Assembly: GCA_034336665.1 (NCBI GenBank)
Contig: CM067592.1
Location: forward strand, 52,194,473 to 52,258,472
Length of the DNA: 64,000 bases
Source: Luscinia megarhynchos
Taxonomy: Eukaryota > Chordata > Aves > Passeriformes > Turdidae
Reading direction: 5' to 3'
Shown: in pieces, positions 41,215 to 53,508 of the stretch
How positions within the stretch are numbered: position 1 is the first letter of the stretch
Layout: every line of letters begins with the position of its first letter
The notes under the pieces: generated by a model
The model's database searches: none
What the model was told of the DNA's origin: nothing
Seen by the model: the letters and a program-made list of their open reading frames with translations, nothing else
Position numbers and translations under genes: made by a program

Positions 41215-41398
41215 TTAGTCTGTACCTTTCTGCTTCCTGATGGATACACACCTGATTTTTTCAGCCAAGAGTTTATTCGAAGTACTTAGCCCAAACAGAA
41301 TGTCCCCAGCTTCTTCTCAGATCAGTTTCATCCAGATAGGACAACATGGAGACTCCGAGCAGGGTCCTGACGAAGCGCAGGCTATGCTTATGACAAAT
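41215..41398 (-). other. FEM1C: probable FEM1C 5' UTR, second-exon part
   Basis: On the minus strand ttctccttttgcag (complement of 41399-41412) is a good acceptor with a pyrimidine tract 185 bases before the FEM1C ATG. Human FEM1C is known to have an untranslated first exon. The leader would then contain an upstream ATG at 41345-41347 that opens a 24-codon frame. The exact acceptor is inferred from the motif alone. Confidence 0.5.
41273..41347 (-). other. upstream open reading frame in FEM1C leader (24 codons)
   Basis: ATG at 41345-41347 opens 24 codons ending in TAA at 41273-41275, 58 bases before the FEM1C ATG. It lies in the leader whichever first exon is used, provided the acceptor at 41399 or one further upstream is used. 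Such frames usually reduce translation of the main frame; that effect is inferred. Confidence 0.45.
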
Positions 41399-41930
41399 CT
41401 GCAAAAGGAGAATTCTCGATGTTTTCACCTCCTACTTCGCAAACAAGCAACCGCATTGTATTTTCCCACAGCTACACCCGAACAAGTCGCTGTTGTGGCG
41501 CGCCGGCGTCCAGCTGCATTCCTCGGGACTCTCCCGGGCCGCGCGGAGCCCCCGAGGAAAGCCCCGGGGAGGAGGGGCCGATCCCACCACCGCGTTATCC
41601 ACACCAGGCACACAACGATCCTCTTCTCCCTCGTTCCGCCGTGAGCTGCACCCCCGACGCGTTTCGGGGCGTACCCCAAGTACAGAGCCCCCGGCTCCCG
41701 CCAGAAGACCCGCAGCCACGCGTCTCCAGGGCAGCCGGGCGGGGAAGGCGACGGCCGCACTCCGGCCAAGCCCCGGGGGAGAGCCCGAGCCATCCGCTCG
41801 CCTCACGACCGGACCCGCTCCGTCCAGAGCCCGGCGGCCCCATCCCCCTCCCTCCTTCCCTCACGGCACCCCACACCCGCGACCGCCGCGCTCGGAGCCG
41901 GCCGGAAAGGCCCGGCAGACCGCGCGCTAC

Positions 41931-42040
41931 CTTCCCGGGGCGCTCCGGGCCGCCTCCGCTCCCCCCGCTGCCGCTCTCAGAGGGACGCGCCCGCCGCCGC
42001 TGCCCGCGCTCCGTCCGGCGCCTCCATGACAGCCGGGCCC
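41931..42040 (-). other. FEM1C: probable FEM1C untranslated first exon
   Basis: Within the CpG island a minus-strand donor ccgggaag/gtagcg is found with its last exon base at 41931. Paired with the acceptor at 41399 it makes an intron of about 530 bases. The 5' limit is a guess, set just downstream of the GC and CCAAT boxes at 42065-42095. A short upstream frame (41977-42027) falls inside. Confidence 0.4.
41977..42027 (-). other. upstream open reading frame in FEM1C leader (16 codons)
   Basis: On the minus strand ATG GAG GCG opens a 16-codon frame that ends in TGA at 41977-41979, before the proposed donor at 41931. The base after the ATG is G, which is favourable. It matters only if transcription starts upstream of 42027. 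Confidence 0.4.
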
Positions 42041-42064
42041 CGCCGCCAGGGCCGGCCCTGCGCA

Positions 42065-42095
42065 GGGGGCGGGGCGGCCCCGCCGCGGCCAATCA
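42065..42095 (-). promoter_or_regulatory. GC box plus CCAAT box pair
   Basis: The motif gggggcgggg (SP-family site) is followed 14 bases later by ccaatca (NF-Y site). On the minus strand the CCAAT box reads as tgattgg and lies upstream of the GC box, a usual spacing ahead of a start site near 42.03 kb. Confidence 0.6.
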
Positions 42096-42226
42096 GAGCC
42101 ACGCCCCGCGCGCCCGGGGCGGGACTACGCCGCCGCCCGAGGGCGCCGGGCGGGCGCCGAGCGCGCCGCTAGGGGGCGCCGGGGAGCAGCAGCGCGGGGC
42201 CCTGTGGTGAGGGCGCGGAGGTGCCG

Positions 42227-42286
42227 CAGGATCCCGCAGAATCCCACAGGATCCCACAGGATCCCAGAGAATCCCACAGGATCCCA
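42227..42286 (+). repeat. decamer tandem array, 6 units
   Basis: Six adjacent 10-base units of consensus caggatccca (variants caggatcccg, cagaatccca, gagaatccca) between the CpG island and the CR1 copy. It sits upstream of FEM1C. Confidence 0.93.
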
Positions 42287-42297
42287 CGGAGGTATTT

Positions 42298-42850
42298 TGG
42301 GAATGCCCTCACAGGCACACCGTGGGCTTTGTACGAACACATCCGTGCTGTATACCGCCAGTGCTGCGTCCCGTCCTGTGCTCCGCAGCACAGGGGAGAC
42401 AAGGAGCTGCCGAAGAGGGTCGGCGGAGACCACAAGGATGGTTTGGGATCAGGAGCAGCTCCCTTACGAGGACAGACTGCGGGAGCTGGGCTTGTGTAGT
42501 CGGGAGAAGAGAAGACATGCGTACAATACGTCAAAGGCGGGTGCCGGGAGGATGGTGCCAGACTCTTTTCAGTGGTGCTCAGCAGTAATACGAGGACTAA
42601 TAGCCATAAACTACAACACAGGAAACTCCACCTCAGCCTGAGGAAGAACTGTACACTGAGGGTGGCAGAGCACTGGAACAGGCTGCTTTGGAGGTTGTGT
42701 AGTCTCCCACTCTGAAGATACTCAAAACGCACCTGGATGCATTCCTGTGTCACCTGCTCCAGGGGACCCTGCCTTGGCGGGGGATTAGGACTGGCGCATC
42801 TCCAGGGATCCCTTCCATCCTTACTTATTTTATGATTCTGCGATTCTGTG
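42298..42850 (+). mobile_element. CR1 LINE 3' fragment next to FEM1C promoter
   Basis: Sense CR1: 'cttacgaggacagactgcgg' then 'gagctgggcttgtgtagtcg', 'gcagagcactggaacaggct', and the tail ttatgattctgcgattctgtg. It begins about 100 bases beyond the CpG island and points away from FEM1C. Confidence 0.88.
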
Positions 42851-45800
42851 CATATATGCCTCATGAATTTAAAAATTTGGGATTAAAAGTCCAATTTTTG
42901 CAGCACAGGGGATGCTCTGGCTCTTGACAATGTTTCTGTTTGGTTCAAAACTTGCTTTTCTTGAGATTGCACATGGTTTGCTACAGGCTTAGGATGTGGC
43001 ATTTATTGTGTTCCTGTGGTAATAGAAAGGGGGAAAAATCCTGAAAGAGCTGCACCTGAGCAAGGGAGTGTAAATTCTGTCACAACCAAGTCTTCAAGCC
43101 TCAGAAAGGAGCCACATGCAGAAACAAACTCAAGTCTTATAAGCATTAATGGGCAGTAGTTCGGACATAAATCTGAAATGCAATCTGGTAGCTTCCCCAC
43201 TTCAAAACAAAGGCGGGGGGAAGGGAGAGAGAGAGAAAATAGTTCAATTTGTAATTTTATGTACGAAAGCAATGTTATCAGAGCCTGGGTGGCCCTTTGT
43301 CCCTTTGTACTCAGTGCTGGCAAGATGGTGCACTGGCTGCTCGCTATTTTGTTTGCATGACTCAGAAGAAGAAAGATCATAAGAAACTGATAGGAATTTA
43401 GAGTAAAACCATTAAAATTTTTAAGGAAGTGGTGGTATTAATTTATGTACAGGTGTTAAAAGACCTAACAGTGTGAAAACACTAAATTAAAAGAAAGTGA
43501 GGTAAAGAAGAATAAATAGCATTTTCAAGAAATGTCATTGGAATGGAGGACTTATTTGAAGAAATTTGCCAGGTGTAGTCAACAGCAGTTGGAAACAAAA
43601 TGAACAGATGAAAAAGCATACTTAGCATCAAAAATAATAGGCTGGTAGGGAGGCTCTGCCAAGCCAGAAAAATAATTTGAAGGTTATGGGAGCTACTCAA
43701 TCTGTGCTGGAGGGGACATGGAGATGATAACCTGACTGACCTTCCCCTTCAGTCGCTGGAGTTCTCAGGGCAGGCAGTAAGCAGTGCAGCCAGCACTGAC
43801 AGGCTTGCAAACTACAGGGCAGTGGGTGCAGTAATGCATCTGTGGGTGTCACACACAGCCTGTCCTCACCCCCTCCCAGCTCTGAGTTAGACCAAGGTCC
43901 TGGGACAGGGTCCAGGGGAGGAATATTGGTCAAGTAGGCCACAGAGGAATAGGAATGACTTCTGTAGAGTTGTAATGCCTGGACCATGGTAGACGATAAG
44001 CCCTTGCAGGCAACCACAAGGCACAGTGATGGAGAGTTCAGACACTGCATGTCAGACCACTGGGCCTCTTCTTTATATAAAAATATCTTACTCCTCTGGC
44101 AAATAATAAGTCTGCCTTGATATTTCTGAAATCTACCTTAGAGTAACTAGGTGTAGTCAGCTATTAATTAAGTAGAGAAATAAATTATTAAAGAAAATTT
44201 TTACAGGAGTTGCACTTCTCTAAGTGCCCTGCTGCCATTTTTCTCTTTCTTATCTCATTATACATACATCTTCAATAATCATTTAATCATATTTATATTT
44301 TAAGACTGTAGTTCTCATGATGTAAGTGGACTTCGGGAAGCCTGACAATGTGGCTGCCTCCTGACTGCTGCTGTATGAGTTTCACACTTTCATACTGCCT
44401 TGTGGAGGAAGCACTTGCTTGGCAATACCTGGCTCTGGGGGCACTGAAAATCAGCACGGTATGGCCCCAGCCTGCACTTGCCTGCTGCAGTTACTGACTT
44501 GCTCTCAGAATAAACCTAAGCCCTACTTCCCAGAGTTAAAAACAGATACTTTGACCTAGTGTACCAGAAGCACCATCAAAAACAAAATATACCAATCCAT
44601 GCTTTAAGGTTTCAACTTCCATCCTTCATATGTAGTCAATCTTTCATGGGCACACAGTGCCAGTGACAATTTATTTGTCTTACCTCCCCCTCTCTTTGGC
44701 TCATGCTGGATGTAGGAAAAATGGCCCCATGTTCATGGGGAAGAGGGGTGTTGATGTCAGGCTGGGATCTTTGATGGTGCCACAAACACAATGCATGCCA
44801 TTGAAAAGAGCAAGTTAGTTTTGATGCTTGCTCAGTTTTGCAGTTTCCTGCCTCTTGTTTTGAAAGCTATGAATGGAGAATGGTGTTAAGTGAAATAATA
44901 GTGTTGCAAATACATAGTTCTCCCCTCATGCAATTCTTGTGCTCACAGCTTTTCACAGTAGACAGCAGAAGGGATTTGTCACACACGAGGGACTAACTTG
45001 CTACCCATCTTGTAGACACCTCTGGTTTTGTGTGGAGCAGTGGTCCCCTCAGTGTCTGGGTCATAGCTCTGTAGCACTGTGTCTCATACACCAGTGCTGT
45101 ACTGTTGCATTCACATCTCTCATTCCAGATTGAAGAATTGATACTCATTTTGCGTACAAATGGCAATACCACAATGAAAAAGTCACTGGTCACTAGACAG
45201 CTCTTGACAGTGCTTGGTCTGAACCAGCTGAAGGGTTTTCAAGATTGCCATTGATAATGTTTTGGAAGTCTGATTCTGACTTCAGCAAGAGATGTGGCTG
45301 TAAAGTGCTGCATTCAATTTCAACCCTTAACTTCCTTATCCCTATGACACAAGGTGTAGAGGTTTCTTCATCCTCAAGGCAGATTATGCTCAGCAATACA
45401 GCAAAGAGAAATCTAATCTAATCCACATCTCAGTTTTTAACTTTGGTACTAGAAGGCATATATATTTGTGCATTAATACAGTGATTTCTTCAAATTCTTT
45501 ATCCCACTTTTGTTCATGCAACAGTTGGTATCCCCAGCATGACTGTATTTCTCTCAGTCCCCAAGCTAACTCAGAAAAATCTGTGTTACACCTTGCAAGT
45601 TGGAGTGCTTGTCCACACCAACTGCTCTATTTATGTCTGCAGTGTGTGTCTTCCCTAAACTGGCACCCAATTGCCTACACGTGTCAGGTCAGGAAGGCAA
45701 TATAGGATGTTACATCAAGTAGGCTTCCAAAAAGGGGAGCTAGAGCAAATGGCAAGCTGAGCAGACGTGTAAAGCGTTTGTGCAACTGCCTACATGTGAG

Positions 45801-48800
45801 CTAGGGCTAAATTATTCAATAAATTGAAACATCTGTTAAAGCATAGCCTGAATCCTAGGTCTTCCCTGAGGTACTGTGACTCCTGGGCAACACGGGAGGG
45901 ATGGCAAGCTCCTGTCAGCTGCTGCCAGACTCATCTTAGTAAAGCCCCTTCCTGGTTGCCAGTACTTGCCCACACCTCTGCCAGCAGTAGTATCACATGC
46001 TACATGCAATCACTGAAGCTTGCTCTTAACCATGAATATTTATGTATTTTCATATAAAGCAGAAGAGCTTTGTGAGGGAAGAGACAGCTGTGCTGGAAAT
46101 GTCTGTTGCCAAGGGCTGAGATACAGGGGGGAGACCCCTGCACTGGCTGGCCAGGAATACAAGCCTGCACCACTGGGCCAGGGCCAGGATAAGGGCTCAA
46201 GGAACCTTCTCACCTTGCATGAGTCTGTGCAATGTCTGTGTGTGCTGCATCACAAAATACGCCTCTCTCCCTCAGGACAGCAAGCACCATGTGCCTTAGA
46301 CACACCCTCAGCTTGGGGAGATTGTACACATGGTGTAATTGCATATAGAGGCTTTGTCTCCTAAACTGTGTTTGCTCACATTAGGTGAGCAAGACATCGA
46401 ATATCTAGATTTTCAGCTTCTGATCTAGAAACCCAGCCTTTATATGGAATTGCACTCTGGACAAGCCAGATGAAATGTTTCTTCCTTTAACTGGAAACTC
46501 TTCTTTCTATCATCCTGACAATAAAATTCTGGAAGCTGAATCGTTAGTTTGTTATGTAAACAAACAGATTCATGCAGATTGATGTTAAAATCACAATAAA
46601 TTGTGGAGATGTGGCTGGAGATGTGAGTCAGTAAGATCTGAAAAGTTTTGGCATGTTTGCTGAACCCCTGCAAGCTGTGAGCTTTCCTTGTCCCTTGGTG
46701 TTTAACTCACAGCTGACAGCAGAAACTGTCTGCAGTCTGTATCTGGATACAGGCTGAGACAGAGAAGACTGGTTTCAGGAGGTGCCTCTTTTCTTATGAG
46801 GAAATAAACATCTCTACCTATTCACCCTGGGGTGCAAGGGTGACATTTTGTTTCTAGGGGGGTTTTGTATCCATAACAGTATTTGGTTCTCTAATTTCTT
46901 CTGTACTATGAAAACAGGGAAATAAGAAGATAATCTAAGTTTGTTTACAATATGTAAAAAGTTTTACAAATAATACTAATTTTATAGCTATTAAATCATA
47001 CATTTTTATAGCTGTATGCCTGCAGGTATATATTTTCATATAACAGAAATAATTTATAAATTAACTTCCCTCAAATACACACAGTAATTTAGTAATGGAA
47101 ATATGCTACAGGACACAGATGATATTCCATATGATGCAAGGATTTCTAACAGGCATAAATAAGGCAATTTTAAATGAATTCAGAGGGTTTATGCATTCGA
47201 ATTAACCTACATCATTTTAGAGTTTGATGTACAAGTTGCAAAATTTCCTTTCCTCTCTCTCTGGTGTTATTTCAAGAGGAGGTTGAAAGTACATTGACAG
47301 AGATTGCAATTTACAGATATTCAACACTTACATCTTTAAAATCAGCAGCAGTGGTGCACCTAGCTTTTAAGGCAGTATTTGCAAAGCCTGTGAATGCTGA
47401 ATTTCTCTCCCAGAAGACAAAATTTTCTCCCTCTCCTGACAATCCCTGGCATGCATAATAAAAGACCTGCATGTCTGAATTCAAATACCCTAAAATATTC
47501 CTGCTAGCCAGTGCATGACCGTACATGGCCTCTTCAGTATGACATTGTGGTAGAAACTGCTCTAGGCTCCATAGCAGATCTTGAGCACAAAGACTTGTAC
47601 ATTTACAAGGTAGGATTTAAATGTAGCAAAATCAAGTCCCAGAGTAAATTTCACTACTAAAGCAACATTTGCAAAATACGAGATAGTCTCATATTCACCA
47701 GAACAGTGGATTAAAGCTGTCAGTTGTTTAAGACAGAGATTTTTAAAATGGCTTAATTTAACAAATTAGCTAGCTTAGCTCATAGTACTTTAACTGTGCC
47801 ACTATTAGGTAAAGCCAGGTGTGTTCATTTTGCTACTTAGGCTGGGATTGAACAGTGCCCTGCCATGGTGTGATCTTCTACCAGAGACATGTTGGGGATG
47901 TACTGTGATTTTGTTTACAATTGATTGGTTTGACTAATAGTTATGCTTCTGGTGTCCCTCAGTCTGTACTCATTCTGATACATTAAAGATGTGTAACATT
48001 CAGAACAATCTACTAACAGTCTTCTTGCTGCCCTTTTTTGAAGCTGCACAAATTATCTGCAGCTATTTTTGTTTCTTAGTTCCCAAGCCAAGGAAAAGAT
48101 GGGCCTAACAGTGTTGATAAACAGAATTTAACTATTGAATTTGTAAGACTTCCACAGTGAGTGGGATAAAAAATATATTACATCCTCTGCTTTCCACGTA
48201 TAGAACAGTTATTTCACCTACAATGAAACCTACTAGGCTAATCTTGATACTTGGGAATATGCATACTTAACTCCCAAGCATTTGCACAGACCTCTGCTAA
48301 TTCATTGCAGAGAAAAACTACAGAGCTGATCAACTAGTGAGCAGTCTGGGTTAATGGAATGTTCTAAAGGCTCCAGGGAGTTCAAAAGAGTTGGAAGCAA
48401 ATATCCGTGTGGTAAAGCTACTTTTCCTCAAATATATGGCAGTAGAAAGGGGTGCCCAGGGGTAATTGGATGAAAACTCCGTTTATCCTAAGCCCCAGCC
48501 AGCACAATCAGAGAGAGCAAACAAAACAGAGTATGAGTGCTAGGCAACGGTTTGGACTGCGGCACGCCACACGCTGCAGCTCTCACAGAAGCTGCTGAGT
48601 GGCTGGGAGCAGGCGGGTAGTATTTCAGTCCTTGGCTTCAGATGCGAGTGCTGTAAGCATCCCTACATTTCAGTCATCTGCAGCTGTACCTGTCACTGGA
48701 AGTCTGAAGAGGCATTGAGCTGTGCAGACTAGCCATGACCTTTTACACTGCCAGATATATTTATATATCCTGAAACCATTCTGTTTGTCAGAAATAATCC

Positions 48801-51800
48801 CAGTTCCCAGTGGTTTCTGGCCACGTGGGTGTGTGTGTGAGTATACATGCACGCTGTCACATGCTTGCATGCTTCGGAAAGTTCTGCTGTCATTTTCTGC
48901 CTTCTAACAATTTCCATAAGCAGCTGGCCAGAGTCAAGTGTGTGGCCTTTTTATGAAGAGTTCTCTGGAGATAGCTTCCTACTAAATCATGACTAAGGAC
49001 TCTTCTGTTAGTCTATCTCTCTTTGCTGAAGAAAGACAGGGCATGGACTAACAGGAAAGCTATTTCCAAACCCGGCTTAAGCCTACATTAGGAGGCAAAG
49101 GTTTTTTTCAAATGACATAGGTTCTCAGTTCCCTTGTGCAGAAGTGTCTCTGCCTGTCTGGTGATTTTTTGGTAACACTAGTCTCATTTTGGCAGTAGTT
49201 CTTTTCTTTGTGGAGCTACTGCTGATCCCAGCCATGCCCTTGGCATTGTCCCACATCCTCCTCTCCAGACAACCAGTTCTGCTTGAGGAAAGTCCACAAG
49301 CTCTTGGCACTTGCCTTTGATAATGTGTTTCACATTTCTGCATTGGTCTACTAGAAACACTCATGTAACCAGTTCCTTCCTTATCTAGGCTGCCATTTCC
49401 ATTGCTGCAGGGTGTAAGCATCTGCTCCATCTTCTTCTGCAAGCTGGATGCATTTTACTGGGGTTTCTTGCAAGCAGGCCTCAGAAGATGCAGTTAGAAC
49501 AGAGTAGAGATGTTTGCTTAGCTTTTAATGCTAACTGTGCCGACCTCGTTAAAGATGTCCTCCACAGATTGCCTTAGCTTATTTAAGAATAATAAATCCC
49601 TGGGATATATGCCATTAGTACCTTGGGTACCCAGGTACTGTCCTTGGTACCTTGGGTATCTCTGAACTCTGGCTATCAGTCAGGGAGTGCAGGCAGACCA
49701 TCCCAGCAGTGAAATCTGAGGAGAAGCTGCCTTATCTCTTCTTTGGGTTCTGCTTTTTTCTCTCCCTTTTAGTGGTTACACCAAATGAGATTGATGGTTT
49801 TCTGAGATGGAAAAGCTGCTGTTTTTACTTTGCCCTTTCTCTAAGGGATAAATACACTGTGGGGCGAGATGGCAGCTGCAAGATTTCACATTTTCCACAG
49901 GTCAAGTTGATAGAGAAACATGTAAAATGAATGCCAGAAATCTTGGAATAGGATTCTACTTTTAAGAGAAAAAAAAATCCCAGAAAATGGCTTATTCCAG
50001 TTAATATGTCTCAGCATTTTTGCAGAAATCCTTATAGGCCTTCAGGCAGAACAAAGAAAAATTTAAGATCACAAACATTCCGCTGCAGAGAAAGCCAAAT
50101 AAACCATTACACATATGGAATGTGTTAGCTCTGCTTTCCATTGTACAAGGTCTATAAGACTTTTAAATAAAATACGTGTAGCCTTCTGTGACATGAAGAC
50201 CATTGTCTTCATTTAAAAGCTGAGCATAGCAAAGAGTGGGGACATCTCTGAACACCTAATCTGCTTTGGGGAGAGGGGGCTGAGACTGATGCCAGAGAGC
50301 CTTTTTCCAGTGTGTTGCCTTGCTGGCCCAGCTATTTTGGCCTGACCACTACCTTTCCTCATCTGCTTGGGCACTTTGGATGTCCAACCATTAATAAAGT
50401 ATCTGCTTCAAACAGATACTTCTGTTGAACCAGGTGACCCCATGCCTTGCCTGTACCACCCAGGCCGGTTTCCTTTCACTCAAGTCCACATGATGCTCAG
50501 TATTCGCCAAGGTCTCTCCCCATCTCTGACCCTTTGTGTACTCCTGCCAGGATACAAAGGGGACAGGTGTTATCAAGGTAACATTTGGAACCTCCAGAGG
50601 AGGAGACAATGCAGAGTGTGCTGGTTGCAGAGTACTCTGAGATGCAGGATAAAAGACTCCTTTGCAAATGCAATAGTCATGGCAACGGTTTTCTTCAGCT
50701 TTTCCTGCAGAGCAGTAATTCAGCTTTAGATATAATTCCATATATTTGATTTGTAGTCAAAGCTCTGGAACTCATTTTCTTTTACCATTCCAAATGCAGG
50801 GGAGGGTTGCTCAGTTTGCTTTTCCAGTACTAGCATCAATGACTGTGAGAGCAGGATCAGGTCACAGCTTGATGAAATGCTCATGTCTTAGACTTTTCTC
50901 ATAGAAGGATACAAATATCCACCCTTTGCCAGAGTATCCCTGCATACCCTTTTGAGTGCTGCATTCTGCTGCAGTGCTCAGGAAACTCTGCACGTAGCAG
51001 GAAGACAGCAGCCTGGGAGAGGTACGGCAGAGCTGCAGTCAGCAGCGAGTACAGCCTGAGCCAAGTAACAGGAGCTTCATTTGGCTGGAGTTGCAGCAGT
51101 AGCCAGCCAGCAGGTCTGCACACTAAGTGTGCTGATAAGTGTGGCAGGAAGATGGGCAGTGGTAAGTAGTGGCAAGGAACACATCTCAGCATTGAAATTA
51201 GATGGTTATTTTTATTTGCAGGCTCTCAGTGTTCAAGAGAGCTGTCTGTGTGGTTCTTGAAGGAACTACGCAGAGATATGAGCAGACATTAACACTTGTG
51301 AGAACACTTTTTCTAACTAGCTATGGAAAGAGAATAACATTAAAGTGTAAATGACCTGAGGACTTTAACTGCTGAACATTGGCTGAGAGCTACGCAGTAG
51401 GATACTACCTGCAATATGGGCTTCTCACCAGCAAAGCAACTGGTACCTTCTGGGATCACACAGAAGGGATGATTTTATAGACGTGGAAGAAATAACTAGC
51501 AACAACAATACAACAGCTCAGGAGCCCAAGAACAGGAGTCTCTGGGTTGCTGAGGTTTGGTCCAAGCCGGTTTTTCCTTTTGTAAACATTCATCTGCATA
51601 AGATTTCAGATTTTTTTTTCTGCATCTACCCCTATTTCTCTTAGACATCTTCCCATTTTATTTTCCTTCTGTTTTCTTTTCATAATCTCCCCATTGGTGT
51701 AATTTATAGGCTGTATGCTATAGACATGTTGTCTTTTATCTACCATTTTAAATATCACAGAAAAAGGTACGTTTACGCTGTGAGAAAAAATAAAAAAAGG

Positions 51801-53508
51801 TTATAAATACTGTAGACAGCACTTCAATGAATCAGCACTGGCAGAAGAATGCCAAAAGCCTCCCACAGCTGAAACTCTCCACCCTTGCTTACAATGCTGT
51901 GGCACTCCTCAAGGAGCTTGGGTGGCTCTCGCCACCCCACTGTGGCAAAGGAAGCACAGAAGAGCACAGAAGAGCACAGAAGAGCAGAGGCCCAGCCCCA
52001 TCCTGCTTATGGTGACCTTGCACTGCTGCCTGTTATTGACAGATACCACTCACAGCCTTGGGGACACTGGGAGTGATTAATTGAGAAACCCTCTTGCTCA
52101 GGTGTTTCTGCCCTCCCAGGCACCCAGACTTGCTGCATTGAGGATGTTTTGCAAGGGCTGTGGACACCCAGCAGCCTCTTGACTCCATAAACTTACTTTC
52201 TGGCAGCACAAGGGCACAGCCTGCATGTGGCTGAAGCACATGGTGTGTCCAAAAACGATCCTTGGCCTAAATTTTTGAGACAGAGGTACACAGCTGTTAT
52301 TCTCCTCATTTGCAGAAAAAGGAACAGTCAGAGCACAAAGCATTGTACCAAAAATTACACCACATGCAAGTACTGTCACAGCTAGCACACTAGCTGCCTC
52401 CTACAAACATAATGTTTCACCACATGAGAAACATAGATACTGATCCAGACACTAAGGTCCCTTTTACTGTCTTTTCAGCAAGGAACTAATTATTTCTCAG
52501 AGGTAACTGTCCTTATTTTGGATCAGGCAGTTTTCAGTATTCAGAAAATAATAAATAATTAAATATTTATTTTAATTACTACCAGTGCTATTTTAGTAAT
52601 TACATTTCGTATCACCAATAGAAAACAATAGTGATACCTAATGCAAGCTGGCTTACTGACTCACTGCTAGCAGTCCTATCAAGTACTGGGGAAGAAAAGA
52701 ACACTGAAGAACTGTCTTAAATCTATTCAAATATCCTTGAGAGCTAGCATACACAAAATGAAAAAAAAAAAATCAAATGGATGTTGTTTCGTTGTTTCTG
52801 TTGTTCTCCTTTTCCAGCCTCGGATCAAAACACTTCCATCGCAGACAAACACAGACTATCTCACTATTCTCTACAACATAATTGTTGTCTAATATTTTTC
52901 TGTAAAGAATGTGCCAAGCAAAGTTTAGTTACAATGATCTCAGAAAATGTTTATTGATATTAAAAAAACACATCAGCAAATGCCTTTTTTTTAGAAAAAC
53001 ACCTTCAAGTGTAACAAAAACAAAATAGCTTTGAAAGGTCTGTTTCCCAAAGCAGAAGGCATTTCATAGAATGCCTTCTATAATGCATTGATTTCATTTA
53101 GATGACCAGAGCTCCTCTTCTATTAACATTTTTCAGTATCAGCTATGAGATGTGAGAAGCTGCACATTGTTAATAATAAACAATACATGTCTGCCAGAGC
53201 TCACAAGACAAAGCTGAACACCGCTAAGGTTTCAGTTTGGCTTAGAGGCAACTTGTGCCTCTAAGCAGACACAGTGACAGTCATGCCTTCGTGTATGGCA
53301 AGCATTCACCAGTACTTAATTAAAACGCCTAAACAGAGAACTATACCACTAGTTTTGTCATGTGAAGGGTTTCCCTTCCTTCATAAAAGAATGGCAATGA
53401 ATATAACTTCTGCTTTATTCTAAACATGGTCTGCTTAAAGAGTTTTCCACCATGACAAGTACTACAGTTTCTGTTTCCTTCTTTCCTCCCTCTATATCTC
53501 TGTATCTC
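42851..53508. other. no gene seen between FEM1C promoter and TICAM2 relic
   Basis: 10.7 kb with only short frames. A CpG-bearing patch lies at about 48.54-48.66 kb, containing ctaggcaacgg, but it is too small to call a promoter. A 120-codon frame at 50367-50729 has no homology I recognise. Confidence 0.65.

Larger units (their letters stand above)
41480..42190 (-). promoter_or_regulatory. FEM1C: CpG island and FEM1C promoter
   Basis: About 700 bases very rich in G+C and CpG, in sharp contrast with the AT-rich flanks, at the 5' end of FEM1C. It holds a GC box (gggggcgggg, 42065-42074), a CCAAT box (ccaatca, 42089-42095, an NF-Y type site) and a ctgcgcag palindrome just inside them. There is no TATA box. 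This is the usual layout of a broadly expressed gene. Long open frames on both strands here follow from the lack of AT-rich stop codons. Confidence 0.85.

Noticed and set aside
41419..42210. Long frames on both strands across the CpG island (up to 263 codons)
   Set aside because: They overlap the FEM1C promoter, are Pro/Arg/Ala-rich from GC composition, exist in several frames at once, and resemble no protein I know.
50367..50741. Overlapping 120- and 116-codon frames on opposite strands
   Set aside because: Mirror-image open frames without recognised motifs or splice context; chance is the simpler reading.
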